From contig NZ_CP035544.1 in assembly GCF_004139715.1 (NCBI RefSeq), forward strand, positions 434,001-498,000: a DNA stretch of 64,000 nucleotides. The letters run 5' to 3'. A program made the position numbers and the translations under genes. The notes under the pieces were generated by a model. That model saw nothing but the letters and a program-made list of their open reading frames with translations, had not been told where the DNA came from and ran no database searches. This document shows positions 7,667 through 15,608 of this stretch, in pieces. The stretch is from Muriicola soli. GTDB lineage: Bacteria > Bacteroidota > Bacteroidia > Flavobacteriales > Flavobacteriaceae. Position 1 is the first letter of the stretch. Every line of letters begins with the position of its first letter.

Positions 7667-9646
7667 TTGATTTCAAAATCGACCATTGACCAGGTTTACG
7701 AAACCGCCCGAGTAGAGGAGGTTATCGGTGATTTTGTCAGCCTTAAAAAATCGGGTTCCAACTTTAAAGGACTGAGTCCTTTCACCGATGAAAGGACACC
7801 CAGTTTTATGGTGTCTCCGGTAAAACAGATCTGGAAAGACTTTAGTAGTGGAAAAGGGGGTAATGTGGTAGCCTTCCTGATGGAACACGAGCACTTCACT
7901 TATCCCGAAGCCATTAAATACCTGGCAAAAAAATATCAGATTGAAATTGAGGAAACTGAGCAAACTGATGAGCAGAAAGAACAGGCCAATGAGCGCGAGA
8001 GCTTATATCTGGTTTCTGAATTTGCGCAAAAATACTACCAGGATGTATTATGGAAAACCGAGCCAGGGAAAGCGGTAGGACTCAGTTATTTCAAAGAACG
8101 CGGATTTACCGAAGAGACCATTCGCCAATTTGGATTAGGCTATGGTTTGGACGAATGGGACGCTTTTACAAATCACGCTCTGGAAAAGGGATATCAACTC
8201 GATTATCTGGAAAAGACCGGATTGACCATCGTAAAGGATGATTCCAGAGATCCCGGACTCAAAAGAAAATTTGACAGGTTCAAAGGAAGAGTACTCTTTC
8301 CTATCCACTCCTTAAGCGGAAGGGTTCTTGGCTTTGGTGGCCGAATCCTCAGTAATGATAAGAAGGCCGCTAAATACCTCAATTCTCCGGAAAGCGAGAT
8401 CTATTACAAGAGCAAGGTCCTCTATGGTATTTATTACGCGAAGCAGGCCATTGCGAAAGAAGATAATTGCTACCTGGTAGAGGGATATACGGATGTGATT
8501 CAGATGTACCAGCGAGGGATTCACAATGTGGTAGCATCCAGCGGCACGGCCCTGACGCCCGATCAGATACGCATCATCAATCGATTAACCAGAAATATTA
8601 CGGTCCTGTTTGACGGTGACGCGGCAGGCGTAAGGGCTTCACTTAGGGGTGTGGATCTGATACTGGAACAAGGGATGAATGTGCGAATCTGTACCTTCCC
8701 AGAGGGAGATGATCCGGATAGCTTTGCAAAGAATAATTCTCTTGAAGATGTCCTTGACTACCTTAAAGAAAATTCCAAAGACTTTATACAATTTAAAACC
8801 TCCCTTCTCGCAGAAGAAGCTGCTAACGACCCTATTAAAAAAGCAGATACCATTCGCGAAATCGTAGGCAGTATTGCCAAGATTCCGGACCGTATCAAAC
8901 GTGAGATTTACGTGCAGCAATGTGCGGCAATGATGAATATTTCCGAAGAGGTGCTCTTCAATACTCTTGCCCAGATCAGCAGAAAGGAGAACAACGATGC
9001 CAGAAAACAGGAAAGGCAGGAACAAAAAGCTTTTGAAGTTATCAGGGATCAGCCGAGAGAGGCAAAGGTTGACGTACAATTTGAGCTGGAGCGAAAAATA
9101 ATTGAGATTTTATTGCTTTACGGGAAAGAAGAACAACAATTTGAGGATCTTGTTTTAAAAGAAAATGAAGAAGGAGAATTGGTCCTGGAGCCCGAAAACG
9201 TGGATGCCAAGGTTTACGAAAAGATTTACCTAGACCTGCAGGAGGATGAGATCGAATTGACACACGATCAGTTTAAAATCATCTATTACAAGCTCATGGA
9301 ATACCTCAATGAAAAAGAAGATTTTCAACTCTCGTCTTTTCTAAATGAGTTAGATCAGGAATTAGTAAATAACATTTCCTCCATCCTAATGGAAGAAGAA
9401 AAGTACAGCCTTCATAACTGGGAACGCAAAGATATTTATCCTAAGGAAAAGACGAAGTCGATCGCTCAACTCGTTAGCGAAACCATACTTACCCTGAGGT
9501 GTTACCTCATAAAAAAGCGGATTTACAGCCTGCAGCAAGATACTGAGGAGGAATCGGAGGATAACAAGGAAGTTTTGGAAGAAATTGTCAATTACTTGCA
9601 GCTCAATAAATTACTCAATAATAAATTGAATAGAGTCCTGTCTTAG
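7667..9646 (+). CDS. dnaG: DNA primase, zinc ligands of the N-terminal ribbon replaced
   Basis: Makes RNA primers for DNA replication. The 659 residues contain an N-terminal zinc-ribbon-like domain (about 1-100), a Toprim catalytic core with EGYTDV and FDGDAAG motifs (about 260-350), and a C-terminal DnaB-interacting region. The fold of the N-terminal domain is recognisable (GLSPFTDERTPSF ... DFSSGKGGN), but the usual CHCC ligands are S37, T40, D58 and S61, so no zinc site remains. The start is TTG; the product MISKSTIDQVYETARVEEVI matches the expected N-terminus and no suitable ATG lies near it. A TAnnTTTG-like TACTTTTG overlaps the start codon. Confidence 0.93.
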   Translation: MISKSTIDQVYETARVEEVIGDFVSLKKSGSNFKGLSPFTDERTPSFMVSPVKQIWKDFSSGKGGNVVAFLMEHEHFTYPEAIKYLAKKYQIEIEETEQTDEQKEQANERESLYLVSEFAQKYYQDVLWKTEPGKAVGLSYFKERGFTEETIRQFGLGYGLDEWDAFTNHALEKGYQLDYLEKTGLTIVKDDSRDPGLKRKFDRFKGRVLFPIHSLSGRVLGFGGRILSNDKKAAKYLNSPESEIYYKSKVLYGIYYAKQAIAKEDNCYLVEGYTDVIQMYQRGIHNVVASSGTALTPDQIRIINRLTRNITVLFDGDAAGVRASLRGVDLILEQGMNVRICTFPEGDDPDSFAKNNSLEDVLDYLKENSKDFIQFKTSLLAEEAANDPIKKADTIREIVGSIAKIPDRIKREIYVQQCAAMMNISEEVLFNTLAQISRKENNDARKQERQEQKAFEVIRDQPREAKVDVQFELERKIIEILLLYGKEEQQFEDLVLKENEEGELVLEPENVDAKVYEKIYLDLQEDEIELTHDQFKIIYYKLMEYLNEKEDFQLSSFLNELDQELVNNISSILMEEEKYSLHNWERKDIYPKEKTKSIAQLVSETILTLRCYLIKKRIYSLQQDTEEESEDNKEVLEEIVNYLQLNKLLNNKLNRVLS

Positions 9647-9685
9647 AGGCCTTATTTGGCGATGGGGCAATTATTAAAGGGCATT

Positions 9686-9717
9686 AAAAAACCCCCTTGT
9701 AGAGAAGGTGGTTATTT
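9686..9717 (-). terminator. Intrinsic terminator of the response regulator gene
   Basis: Arms AACCCCCTT (9690-9698) and AAGGTGGTT (9705-9713) with one mismatch and a 6-base loop. Read on the minus strand it is followed by a run of U from the A tract at 9686-9691. It lies just past the response regulator stop and may also end the convergent dnaG transcript. Confidence 0.7.
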
Positions 9718-9722
9718 GTAGT

Positions 9723-10352
9723 TTAATACAATTCCAGTGCTTTTGCCTGTTGTAGCAGATCAACGAGATTGTCAACGTTGAGTTTTTTCATCAAACGCGA
9801 TTTGTAGGTGCTCACCGTCTTTTCATTGAGGTTTAATCCCTCTGCGACATCCTTATTGCGTTTGCCACTGGCGAGGAGCTTTAATACTTCAACCTCCCGG
9901 GTAGACAATTTCCTGAAGAATCGGCGCTGTTTTTGCGTTCCTTCATCAAATGCCAGGCGCTGAGCGAGTTCGTTGGTGATGAACATTTTTCCATCGCCTA
10001 CCTTTTTAACGGCGGTAATGATATAGTCTAAATCTGAGGTTTTTGAAAGATATCCAAAGGCACCTGCCCTGATGGTGCTTAAGGCGTATACGTCTTCCGA
10101 CTGCCCGCTATAGATGAGTACCTTTACATCAGGATACTCTTTTTTCATTTTCCTCAAAGTAGCAATACCATTGATTTCCGGGATGTCCATTTCTAACAGG
10201 ACGACATCCGGTTTGACCTTTTCTAAGGCGTTAAAAAGTTCAGTAGTGGTAGAAACGTCACCTAAAACTTTAAAATCTGAAACAGTATTAAGGACTTCTT
10301 TAATTCCCAGTCGGACAATAGGATGATTATCCGCGATTAAAATGTTGATCAT
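9723..10352 (-). CDS. LuxR/NarL-type response regulator, orphan
   Basis: Two-component response regulator. The receiver domain (residues about 3-120) has the paired acidic residues in LIADNHP, the phosphoacceptor aspartate in the MDIPEING region, and a lysine in YLSKTSD. The output domain (about 140-205) is a LuxR helix-turn-helix with LSTREVEVLKLLASG and VSTYKSRLMKKL. I chose the ATG that gives MINILIADNHP, 17 codons inside the longest frame, because receiver domains begin there. No histidine kinase gene is adjacent. A perfect dyad lies 20 bases upstream of the start and may be its binding site. Signal and targets are unknown. Confidence 0.88.
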   Translation of the reverse strand: MINILIADNHPIVRLGIKEVLNTVSDFKVLGDVSTTTELFNALEKVKPDVVLLEMDIPEINGIATLRKMKKEYPDVKVLIYSGQSEDVYALSTIRAGAFGYLSKTSDLDYIITAVKKVGDGKMFITNELAQRLAFDEGTQKQRRFFRKLSTREVEVLKLLASGKRNKDVAEGLNLNEKTVSTYKSRLMKKLNVDNLVDLLQQAKALELY

Positions 10353-10372
10353 TGTTGATTTTTTCTGAATAC

Positions 10373-10393
10373 TATACGTAGGTCTTACGTATA
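10373..10393 (-). promoter_or_regulatory. Perfect inverted repeat in front of the response regulator gene
   Basis: Arms TATACGTA (10373-10380) and TACGTATA (10386-10393) around a 5-base centre. The size and symmetry suit a dimeric LuxR-family regulator, and the position 20 bases before the start codon suits autoregulation. Function is inferred from symmetry and position only. Confidence 0.5.
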
Positions 10394-10434
10394 ACCCTAG
10401 CATGCAATGTAAGGTTTTAATATCAAATATTTAA

Positions 10435-10474
10435 GGTAAAACTGTAATAATTTTATGGTTTTTCTACAGTTTAC
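10435..10474 (-). repeat. Long-armed stem-loop downstream of nadE
   Basis: GGTAAAACTGTA (from 10435) pairs with TACAGTTTACC (10464-10474) with one bulged base and a loop of about 17 bases. It lies 30 bases past the nadE stop on that strand and could stabilise or end the nadE mRNA. No U run follows, so it is not a standard terminator. Confidence 0.4.
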
Positions 10475-10504
10475 CGTCAACAATTCGTCTTAATTACCTG
10501 ATTC

Positions 10505-11305
10505 TTAGGTGATCGGTCGTTTAAGTGTCTCAGGAATCTCACAAACAGGTATAGGAATCATCTTATGTTTGTTGGCAGAATTATACTTCTTGTATATCTT
10601 AAATACTTCGGCTTCTCGATTTTTGAAGTCCTCCGCACGCTTTCCTTCTTCGTCCATTTTCATGGCCCACTCTAATTCTGGATATGAAGCCCCGATTTGA
10701 TCTTCGTCTGTTCTATCGTCACCCCATAGTCCATCCGTGGGTGGAGCCATTAGGATGTCTTTGTGAACCCCCATAAAGGATCCCAATTCATATACTTCAG
10801 TTTTTAAAAGGTCGGCAATTGGGCTCAGGTCTACGCCGCCATCCCCGTATTTAGTATAAAATCCAATCCCGAAATCTTCTACTTTATTTCCAGTTCCTGC
10901 CACCAGATAACCCAGAAGGGCTGCAAAGTAATACAAGGTGGTCATGCGCAATCTGGCACGGGTATTGGCAAGCGACATAAAACGCTCTTCTTCATCATCT
11001 ACCTTGGGCAGGGCATCCACCAGTTGATCAAAAACAGGAGTGAGGTTTACCGGTTGTCTGCTGACATTGGGATATTTTTTTATTAGCCAATCGATGTGTT
11101 GGTCGGCTCTGCTTACCTGACTCTCGCCTTGGTGGATTGGCATTTCAATACACAATACTTTTAAGCCGGTACGGGCACAAAGAGTAGAGGTGACGGCGGA
11201 ATCTATTCCTCCCGAAACGCCAACCACAAATCCTCTCATTCCGGCATTTTGGGTGTACTCCTTTAACCATTCTACAATATAATCCACAACTTTGGCAGTT
11301 TGCAT
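10505..11305 (-). CDS. nadE: NAD+ synthetase, NAD synthase family
   Basis: Amidates deamido-NAD to NAD with ATP, the last step of NAD synthesis. The 266-residue protein has the PP-loop SGGIDSA (about residue 31), the GTGNKVEDFGIGFYTKYGDGG segment and DLSPIADLLKTEVYEL, all typical of NadE. It lacks the N-terminal glutaminase domain found in larger forms, so it should use ammonia or an outside amide donor. It is divergent from gldB, with a 94-base gap. A stem-loop lies after its stop. Confidence 0.93.
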   Translation of the reverse strand: MQTAKVVDYIVEWLKEYTQNAGMRGFVVGVSGGIDSAVTSTLCARTGLKVLCIEMPIHQGESQVSRADQHIDWLIKKYPNVSRQPVNLTPVFDQLVDALPKVDDEEERFMSLANTRARLRMTTLYYFAALLGYLVAGTGNKVEDFGIGFYTKYGDGGVDLSPIADLLKTEVYELGSFMGVHKDILMAPPTDGLWGDDRTDEDQIGASYPELEWAMKMDEEGKRAEDFKNREAEVFKIYKKYNSANKHKMIPIPVCEIPETLKRPIT

Positions 11306-11333
11306 AGTGCGTTTTTTTTAAATTGAAATACTT

Positions 11334-11341
11334 TAACTTTG
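11334..11341 (+). promoter_or_regulatory. Candidate -7 element for gldBC
   Basis: TAACTTTG fits TAnnTTTG about 58 bases before gldB. The -33 region is only T-rich (GTTT), so support is moderate. Confidence 0.35.
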
Positions 11342-11399
11342 GCCCCGTAAAAATACTCTCTGTCAACTGAATATTAAAATAGATAAGGCTTTACTTTTT

Positions 11400-12362
11400 A
11401 TGCAAAAGACAAGATCATGGATTTTGGTCATTCTAATACTTTTATCGGCTTGTAAAGAGGATAAAGAAATTCCCCAAGAAATTCTGGATCAGCCGGTATC
11501 CCTGGAAGTACTGAGATTTGACAAGGAGTTTGCTGAGGCCACTCAGGAATCACTGCCTCAAATTAAGTTGAAGTACCCTTATTTTTTTCCTCCCCAATAT
11601 TCAGATAGTGTCTGGACCGCAAAATTGCAAGACAGCATACAGATGGAATTGAGGCAGGCTGTAGACAGTGCATTTTCAGATTTTGAGAATCAGGAGAAAG
11701 AACTAACACTGCTTTTTAAGCACCTCACTTATTATTTTCCCGACTATCAGGTTCCTACCTTAATTACTCTCACAACGGATGTAGATTACGAAAATCGGAT
11801 AATCGTTACAGACAGCCTTCTTCTCATCGGGTTAGACAATTATCTTGGACCGGATCACAGATTTTATGCTGGCATTGACCGGTATATCTCCAAAGGCTTG
11901 GACAAGGAATACATCGAGAGCGATATAGTAAGTGCGTTGTCAAAAAAGATTATACCCTATCCCGTAAATCGGAGCTTTTTAGATCAAATGGTATATTACG
12001 GGAAGGAACTCTACCTGAAGGACCTTCTCCTGTCATGGCAGACTGATGGCCAAAAGATTGGGTATAATGAAGATGAAATGGCCTGGGCAAGGGCCAATGA
12101 GGAACAAATCTGGCGATATTTTATTGAACGCGAATTGCTCTTTAGTACAGACGCCAAATTGGGTCCGCGGTTTTTGGATCCCGCACCCTTTTCCAAATTT
12201 AGGCTGGAGCTCGATAATGAGTCCCCCGGTCGTCTGGGCAGGTATGTAGGATGGCAGATTGTAAGAGCATTTATGGATAGAACAAATACCCCGGTTGCCG
12301 AATTATGGACGTTGCCGGGAGAAACTATTTTCAAAGAATCGAATTATAAACCTCAGAAGTAA
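11400..12362 (+). CDS. gldB: Gliding motility lipoprotein GldB
   Basis: Lipoprotein needed for gliding motility in Flavobacterium johnsoniae and its relatives. The 320 residues begin with a lipoprotein signal ending in LLSAC, giving a lipidated C18, followed by the conserved start of the mature protein with VEVLRFDKEF-like sequence (here LEVLRFDKEF) and the DYQVP and GRYVGWQIVRAFM regions typical of GldB. Its last bases nearly meet the gldC start, and the gldB-gldC pair is the standard flavobacterial arrangement. Its precise biochemical role is not known; the protein is predicted on the cell envelope. Confidence 0.92.
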   Translation: MQKTRSWILVILILLSACKEDKEIPQEILDQPVSLEVLRFDKEFAEATQESLPQIKLKYPYFFPPQYSDSVWTAKLQDSIQMELRQAVDSAFSDFENQEKELTLLFKHLTYYFPDYQVPTLITLTTDVDYENRIIVTDSLLLIGLDNYLGPDHRFYAGIDRYISKGLDKEYIESDIVSALSKKIIPYPVNRSFLDQMVYYGKELYLKDLLLSWQTDGQKIGYNEDEMAWARANEEQIWRYFIERELLFSTDAKLGPRFLDPAPFSKFRLELDNESPGRLGRYVGWQIVRAFMDRTNTPVAELWTLPGETIFKESNYKPQK

Positions 12363-12366
12363 GATC

Positions 12367-12702
12367 ATGGCAAAAGAAGAGTCTTCAGAAATAAAATTGA
12401 GGATTACCCTCGATGAGAACCGGATTCCGGTAAAATTAAACTGGTCTGCAGAAGACGGAGGAATTGTAGATGAAGAAGCCAAGGCGATGCTGCTTTCAGT
12501 CTGGGACAGCAAAAATAAGGAGTCGCTTAAAATTGATCTGTGGACCAAGGATATGCCTCTGGATGAAATGAAAATCTTTTTTCACCAAACCTTAATATCG
12601 CTTTCGGATACGTTTATGAAAGCTACTCAGGACGAAAAAATGACGGCCACCATGAAAGACTTTTGCGCCTATTTTGCAGAAAAACTCGAATTAGAAGCAT
12701 GA
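12367..12702 (+). CDS. gldC: Gliding motility protein GldC
   Basis: Small protein of 111 residues beginning MAKEESSEIKLRITLDENRIP, the typical GldC N-terminus. I chose the ATG 4 bases after the gldB stop rather than an upstream in-frame ATG that would overlap gldB. It has no signal peptide and is probably cytoplasmic. In F. johnsoniae, loss of GldC gives a partial gliding defect. Cotranscription with gldB is almost certain from the spacing. The reaction or partner is not known. Confidence 0.92.
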   Translation: MAKEESSEIKLRITLDENRIPVKLNWSAEDGGIVDEEAKAMLLSVWDSKNKESLKIDLWTKDMPLDEMKIFFHQTLISLSDTFMKATQDEKMTATMKDFCAYFAEKLELEA

Positions 12703-12718
12703 GAATAATTTTCCGCTC

Positions 12719-13432
12719 CTAATTAGACATGGGTATTTCCATTAGTAAAATTTGACCGGCCTCCATCATTTCAAATTCAAGGGTATTCACCTGCCACACC
12801 CCCAGTCCATCGCGCCGGTTTAATTCCTCTCCGGCAACCCTGCATTTGCCTTCCAGAAGAAATATGTACAAGCCATTAGACTTTTTTCGCATGCCGTAAC
12901 TAATGGTTTCACCTTTGTCAAAATCGCCTAAATGGAACCAGGCGTCCTGATGAATCCATACCCCGATGTCTTTAGGATCAGGAGAAATAATCTGGTGAAA
13001 GGTATTCTTTAAGGAAGTTTGGTCCAGGGTAATTTGATCATATCTCGGACTCACATTCACTTTATTGGGAAGTACCCAGATCTGTAGAAATTTCACTTTT
13101 TTATCCCGGTTCTTATTGCGTTCGCTATGGTTTACTCCTGTACCCGCACTCATAACCTGCACATCGCCTTCTTTGATAACGGCCACGTTGCCCATGCTGT
13201 CTTTGTGTTCAAGTTCTCCTTCCAGAGGGATAGAAATGATTTCCATGTTCTGATGTGGATGTGTCCCGAACCCCATTCCGCCAGCTACTTCATCATCGTT
13301 CAACACCCGGAGTACGCCAAAATTCATCCGGGAAGGATCGTGATAACCTGCAAAACTAAAGGTATGGTGGCTGCGGAGCCAACCGTGATCGGCAAAACCC
13401 CGCGTAGATGCTTTGTGAAGTATTTTCTTCAT
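12719..13432 (-). CDS. Pirin family protein
   Basis: Bicupin of the pirin family, 237 residues, cytoplasmic. The N-terminal cupin has the metal-binding set: the two histidines in FGTHPHQNMEI and the later HKD/AGTGVNHSE region. The family includes quercetin 2,3-dioxygenases (YhhW type) and proteins of unknown role, so substrate is not assigned. It is convergent with gldC, with 16 bases between stops, and divergent from the next gene. Confidence 0.88.
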   Translation of the reverse strand: MKKILHKASTRGFADHGWLRSHHTFSFAGYHDPSRMNFGVLRVLNDDEVAGGMGFGTHPHQNMEIISIPLEGELEHKDSMGNVAVIKEGDVQVMSAGTGVNHSERNKNRDKKVKFLQIWVLPNKVNVSPRYDQITLDQTSLKNTFHQIISPDPKDIGVWIHQDAWFHLGDFDKGETISYGMRKKSNGLYIFLLEGKCRVAGEELNRRDGLGVWQVNTLEFEMMEAGQILLMEIPMSN

Positions 13433-13539
13433 AATAATTTGTGTGATTCTTTTGCCATCTTTGTCGTAAGGAATTCAGAAATCTTTCGTCTGTAAAGACC
13501 TAAATTGTCCTAGTAATAAATTTATAAAAACTGAAGCAG

Positions 13540-13917
13540 GTGCCCAGAGATCCCATTAAGAAATTGCTATTTGTTTACAATGCAGATTCAGGATTGATGA
13601 ACGAGCTGTTCGATGCTGCTCACAAAGTACTGAATCCAGCAACTTATCAGTGTAGATTATGCGAGCTGACCTTCGGAAATTTCCGTGAAAAGGCGACCTG
13701 GAAAAAATTCCGAAAGAAGAGTGATATTTCTATGGAATTCCTTCATAAGGATGAGTTTTTGGCTCAGTATTCTTCCAAATTCATGCCCAAATACAGCTTT
13801 CCCATCGTACTCGAAATCACGGATCACAACTTGGAGCAGTTCTTGGGAACGAAAGAAATTAACGAACTTCAGTCAACGGAAGAATTAATCGGGGAGATAA
13901 ACCAAAGACTAGCGTAA
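13540..13917 (+). CDS. Conserved protein of unknown function with a CxxC motif
   Basis: I do not recognise a characterised family. The 125-residue soluble protein begins at GTG (the frame has no nearby ATG) with KKLLFVYNADSG, then a CRLCELTFG motif around residue 41, a basic WKKFRKKS stretch, and a KYSFPIVLEI segment. The order of a beta-strand, CxxC and alpha/beta elements is reminiscent of a thioredoxin-like fold, but this is an inference. There is no signal peptide. It stands between the divergent pirin and the convergent ysxC, so context gives no function. Confidence 0.75.
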   Translation: MPRDPIKKLLFVYNADSGLMNELFDAAHKVLNPATYQCRLCELTFGNFREKATWKKFRKKSDISMEFLHKDEFLAQYSSKFMPKYSFPIVLEITDHNLEQFLGTKEINELQSTEELIGEINQRLA

Positions 13918-13939
13918 CGAGGATTTCCGACCATTATTG

Positions 13940-13963
13940 AGCACAAATTTTAACCTTTGTGCT
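13940..13963. terminator. Hairpin overlapping the ysxC stop codon
   Basis: AGCACAAA (13940-13947) pairs with TTTGTGCT (13956-13963) over an 8-base loop, between the convergent gene of unknown function and ysxC. It includes the ysxC stop. It could act in either direction, but no clear U run follows. Confidence 0.35.
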
Positions 13964-14570
13964 GATGCTTGTGAAAGTCGGTATTGATTTGGTCAATATA
14001 TTCCAGAATTTCTTCCCTTCCTTGTGCTTTCAGGGAGGAGGTAACAAAATGCCGGGGTGCTTCTTCCCACAGGTCTTTTGTCATCGTATTGAGATATTCG
14101 TTAACCTGCCTTTTAATCACCATGGGTTTTATTTTATCTGCCTTGGTAAACACAATTGAAAAAGGGATTTGATTTTCGCCCAGCCAGGCCATAAACTGGA
14201 GGTCTATGGGTTGTGGTTCATGGCGGATGTCGATCAGGACAAAGGCGCTGAGTAGTTGAGTCCGCTTTAAAAAATACTCAGTGATATACTTCTGAAAGGT
14301 CTTTTTTTCTTTTTTGGATACCCGGGCATAACCATATCCGGGTAGATCCACCAAAAACCAGTTCTTGTTTATTTTAAAGTGATTGATCAGTTGCGTTTTA
14401 CCGGGCCTTCCTGAGGTTTTGGCCAGAGACTTACGTTCGGTAAGCATGTTGATCAGCGAACTCTTTCCCACATTAGATCTGCCGATAAAGGCGTATTCAG
14501 GCAGATGGTCAGAGGGGCATTGGGCAACACTGGAATTGCTCATGACAAAGTCGGCCGACTTTATTTTCAT
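13950..14570 (-). CDS. ysxC: Ribosome biogenesis GTP-binding protein YsxC/EngB
   Basis: Essential small GTPase needed for assembly of the large ribosomal subunit. The 206 residues show the G1 motif GRSNVGKSSLI, a conserved threonine in the switch region (KTSGRPGKTQ), G3 DLPGYG, and G4 TKAD, followed by the EngB-type C-terminus. It follows the alpha/beta hydrolase gene after 12 bases on the same strand, so the two are probably one transcript. Confidence 0.94.
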   Translation of the reverse strand: MKIKSADFVMSNSSVAQCPSDHLPEYAFIGRSNVGKSSLINMLTERKSLAKTSGRPGKTQLINHFKINKNWFLVDLPGYGYARVSKKEKKTFQKYITEYFLKRTQLLSAFVLIDIRHEPQPIDLQFMAWLGENQIPFSIVFTKADKIKPMVIKRQVNEYLNTMTKDLWEEAPRHFVTSSLKAQGREEILEYIDQINTDFHKHQHKG

Positions 14571-14582
14571 GATTATCCGGTT

Positions 14583-15347
14583 TTAGAGTTTACTTTCCTC
14601 AAGCCATTTGGCCAGAATTTCATTGAATTCGTTGGGATGTTCCATCATGGGAGCGTGTCCGCATTTCTTAATCCAGAACAAATCAGAATTGGGAAGCAGT
14701 TCGTGAAATTCCTTGGCTACTTTTGGAGGGGTAACCGAATCATTCTCACCCCAGATAATACAGGTGGGCGTCAGCATATGAGGCAAATCTTTTGACATAT
14801 TATGCCTTATTGCGCTCTTGGCGATGGCTAGTGTTTTTACGAGTTTCATTCGGTCATTAACCGTAGCAAAAACTTCATCCACGATTTCCTTGGTCGCAAC
14901 CGCAGGATCATAGAATACATCCTGTGCTTTTTTCTTGATGAATTCATAATCTCCTCTTTTGGGATATCCATCACCCATAGCACTTTCATATAGCCCAGAA
15001 CTACCTGTAATTACTAAGGCTTTGACCATTTCAGGGTATAGTTTGGTATGTAGTAATCCAATATGACCACCCAGTGAATTTCCGAGTAGGATAACGTCTT
15101 TCAACCCCTTGTATTCAATAAATTGTTCCAGGTATTTTGCAAAGTTCTTGACGTTGGTTTTGAGCATGGGCATGCTGTAGATCGGCAATTCAGGGACCAG
15201 TACCTTATATCCCTTTTCAGGAAAGTAATTGGTTACGCCTTCAAAATTACTCAATCCACCCATCAGACCGTGAAGTATGATCATTGGGGTGCCTTCACCG
15301 ACTTCTATATATCGGTATTTCCCGTCAGTTTTAATTGAATTCTCCAT
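14583..15347 (-). CDS. Alpha/beta hydrolase
   Basis: Alpha/beta hydrolase of 254 residues, cytoplasmic. The nucleophile is S91 in GNSLGG, the oxyanion segment is LHGLMGG (about 25-31), the acid is in WGENDSVTPP, and the histidine is in KKCGHAPMMEHP. This is a complete catalytic triad of the esterase/lyase-like type. The substrate cannot be deduced. It is first in a likely two-gene transcript with ysxC, a common neighbour pair in this family of bacteria. Confidence 0.88.
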   Translation of the reverse strand: MENSIKTDGKYRYIEVGEGTPMIILHGLMGGLSNFEGVTNYFPEKGYKVLVPELPIYSMPMLKTNVKNFAKYLEQFIEYKGLKDVILLGNSLGGHIGLLHTKLYPEMVKALVITGSSGLYESAMGDGYPKRGDYEFIKKKAQDVFYDPAVATKEIVDEVFATVNDRMKLVKTLAIAKSAIRHNMSKDLPHMLTPTCIIWGENDSVTPPKVAKEFHELLPNSDLFWIKKCGHAPMMEHPNEFNEILAKWLEESKL

Positions 15348-15373
15348 GCACGACAGCTTCTGTTGTCAGTTGG

Positions 15374-15381
15374 CAAATATA
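15374..15381 (-). promoter_or_regulatory. Candidate -7 element for the hydrolase-ysxC transcript
   Basis: TATATTTG on the minus strand, matching TAnnTTTG, 26 bases before the start codon. The -33 region is weak. Confidence 0.5.
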
Positions 15382-15533
15382 GGCATTTCCCTCATATAGG
15401 ACCATTTAATTGAGATTGCGATGAATCGAAACAGCTCGCTGCATGAGAATTCTTTCTTGTTGGGAAAACAAAACTCTTAAGCTCAGACGGACGGGACGGG
15501 TAAAGGTTAAAAAAGCCAATTTTTATGAACAAA

Positions 15534-15560
15534 GTGGTAATTTGTGGTAAATAGTGGTAA
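15534..15560 (+). promoter_or_regulatory. Triple MraZ-box operator of the dcw cluster
   Basis: Three direct copies of GTGGTAA at 15534-15540, 15544-15550 and 15554-15560, spaced exactly 10 bases apart, so they lie on one face of the helix. MraZ is known to bind tandem GTGG-type boxes with this kind of period in front of its own gene. The repeats cover the -33 region of the mraZ promoter, which fits repression. Confidence 0.8.
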
Positions 15561-15569
15561 TAATTTCTA

Positions 15570-15577
15570 TATATTTG
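15570..15577 (+). promoter_or_regulatory. -7 element of the mraZ/dcw promoter
   Basis: TATATTTG, matching TAnnTTTG, 9 bases after the third MraZ box and 31 bases before the mraZ start. No good -33 TTTG is at the usual distance, as the MraZ boxes occupy that stretch. Confidence 0.6.
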
Positions 15578-15608
15578 AGTTTATATAGGGTAGACCAACC
15601 AGATTTGA

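Noticed and set aside
8639-9079. 146-codon open frame on the minus strand
   Set aside because: Fully antisense to dnaG, no family resemblance, composition is that of a shadow frame.
12295-12366. Longer gldC starting inside gldB
   Set aside because: The extra 24 residues are the out-of-frame gldB end and unlike GldC; the ATG at 12367 gives the standard N-terminus.
15534-15560. Possible short CRISPR-like array
   Set aside because: Three 7-base repeats in 10-base phase are operator boxes; there are no spacers of useful length and no cas genes.
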